From SVEL01 sp964573715 (GTDB taxonomy: Bacteria; Bacillota; Clostridia; Lachnospirales; Lachnospiraceae), in assembly GCA_964573715.1 (NCBI GenBank), contig CAZNKR010000072.1, forward strand, positions 1 to 6,402: a stretch of 6,402 bases of DNA. Reading direction: 5' to 3'. A model generated the notes under the pieces. The model did no database searches. It saw only the letters and a list, made by a program, of their open reading frames with translations, and had not been told where the DNA came from. The translations under genes were made by a program, and so were the position numbers. The first letter of the stretch is position 1. Every line of letters begins with the position of its first letter. Positions 6,091 to 6,402 of this stretch are shown one piece after another.

Positions 6091-6182
6091 AGTCTTTCTC
6101 GGTTCGTGACTGTAGCATCGGAGATAGGCCACGTAAAAAACGTCGTGCATTGGCTCTTGCTTTGCCTACATACCCAAAATAG
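6057..6182 (+). other. Unrecognised 41-codon frame, probably not a gene
   Basis: ATG 6057 opens a 41-codon frame ending at TAG 6180-6182 and containing the basic run DRPRKKRRALALALP. No ribosome binding site precedes it. The minus strand across the same bases is also open for about 40 codons (DYFGYVGKARANARRFLRG...). I recognise neither product. This 180-bp stretch separates the murG remnant from the hcp terminator and differs from its surroundings in being GC-richer. It may be a fragment of a displaced gene or of a mobile element. Confidence 0.25.
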
Positions 6183-6230
6183 TCCAGTCAATCCTTGCAA
6201 AAGGACGATTATAGGTTTGCTTTAAAACAC

Positions 6231-6272
6231 AAAAGGCAAAGATTCCAATGTTAATCAGAATCTTTGCCTTTT
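6231..6272 (-). terminator. Intrinsic terminator of hcp
   Basis: AAAAGGCAAAGATTC (6231-6245) pairs perfectly with GAATCTTTGCCTTTT (6258-6272), with a 12-nt loop. It sits 20 nt past the hcp stop on the minus strand, whose transcript ends in a T run. The A/T-run arms would also allow it to stop plus-strand transcription. Confidence 0.88.
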
Positions 6273-6292
6273 ATTTAAAATATCAGTACGAA

Positions 6293-6402
6293 TTATTCAC
6301 CCATGAATAACTTGATATCATCATCAACTTGTCCGATACCTGCAATACCAAACTTTTCAACAAGGACCTTTGCAACGTTCGGAGATAAAAATCCTGGTAA
6401 GG
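6293..6402 (-). CDS. hcp: Hydroxylamine reductase / hybrid-cluster protein, C-terminal end (partial)
   Basis: The last 35 codons of a minus-strand gene run in from the right edge and stop at TAA (6295-6293). The peptide contains LPGFLSPNVAKVLVEKFGI followed by a QVDDDIKLF tail, matching the closing segment of Hcp. Hcp is a cytoplasmic Fe-S/hybrid-cluster enzyme linked to hydroxylamine or nitric oxide detoxification in anaerobes. The FLSPNVAKVLVE helix is the recognition point; the cluster ligands lie outside the window. Ni-CO dehydrogenase catalytic subunits share the fold and a related tail, so CooS is a less likely alternative. Confidence 0.82.
   Translation of the reverse strand, partial: LPGFLSPNVAKVLVEKFGIAGIGQVDDDIKLFMGE

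Noticed and set aside
1..6402. CRISPR array, tRNA or rRNA gene, riboswitch
   Set aside because: No regularly spaced direct repeats, cloverleaf or recognisable aptamer core was found by eye; the repeats present are dispersed and inverted.

Overview
The window looks like chromosome of a low-GC, Gram-positive anaerobe in the Clostridia, probably Lachnospiraceae-like. The evidence is a two-[4Fe-4S] DUF362 protein, a hydroxylamine reductase (hybrid-cluster protein) end, a clostridial-type MurG end, strong AGGAGG ribosome binding sites and many T-rich intrinsic terminators. The taxon is inferred from gene style, not proven.

Layout. Positions 1-185 show no gene. Positions 186-508 hold two related ~75-bp repeat arms in inverted orientation, which exactly bracket the last ~61 codons of a HAD-family (beta-phosphoglucomutase-like) gene. 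Positions 569-1687 encode a DUF362 / double [4Fe-4S] protein with an unclear start. Positions 1709-1859 are a complete 151-bp MITE-like element of the same repeat family, with perfect 12-bp terminal inverted repeats and a 6-bp direct duplication of flanking DNA (TAATAT). It ends just upstream of the ribosome binding site of a BusR-type regulator (1878-2495). A terminator, a promoter and a 12-bp-arm dyad (candidate operator) follow. Then comes a three-gene glycine betaine/proline-type ABC importer: ATPase with tandem CBS domains (2661-3860), permease (3850-4737) and lipoprotein binding protein (4795-5667). A 29-bp palindromic mini-element, also flanked by a 6-bp direct repeat (ATAAAA), sits between permease and binding protein. 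A 20-bp-stem bidirectional terminator (5734-5779) separates this operon from a minus-strand murG 3' remnant (5793-6047 and degenerate sequence beyond). The window ends with a terminator and the last 35 codons of hcp on the minus strand.

How it works together. BusR homologues (GntR-type winged helix, coiled coil, RCK_C/TrkA_C domain) are known c-di-AMP-dependent repressors of compatible-solute importers in Lactococcus and Streptococcus. Here the regulator sits directly upstream of its likely target. The dyad overlaps the predicted transcription start of the importer operon. The importer ATPase also carries tandem CBS domains, so both transcription and transport activity may be tuned by osmotic state. 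The most unusual aspect of the window is the repeat family. It appears in three forms: a gene-fragment-bracketing pair, a 151-bp element and a 29-bp minimal element. Two of the copies sit in positions where they could affect expression of the osmolyte-uptake genes.
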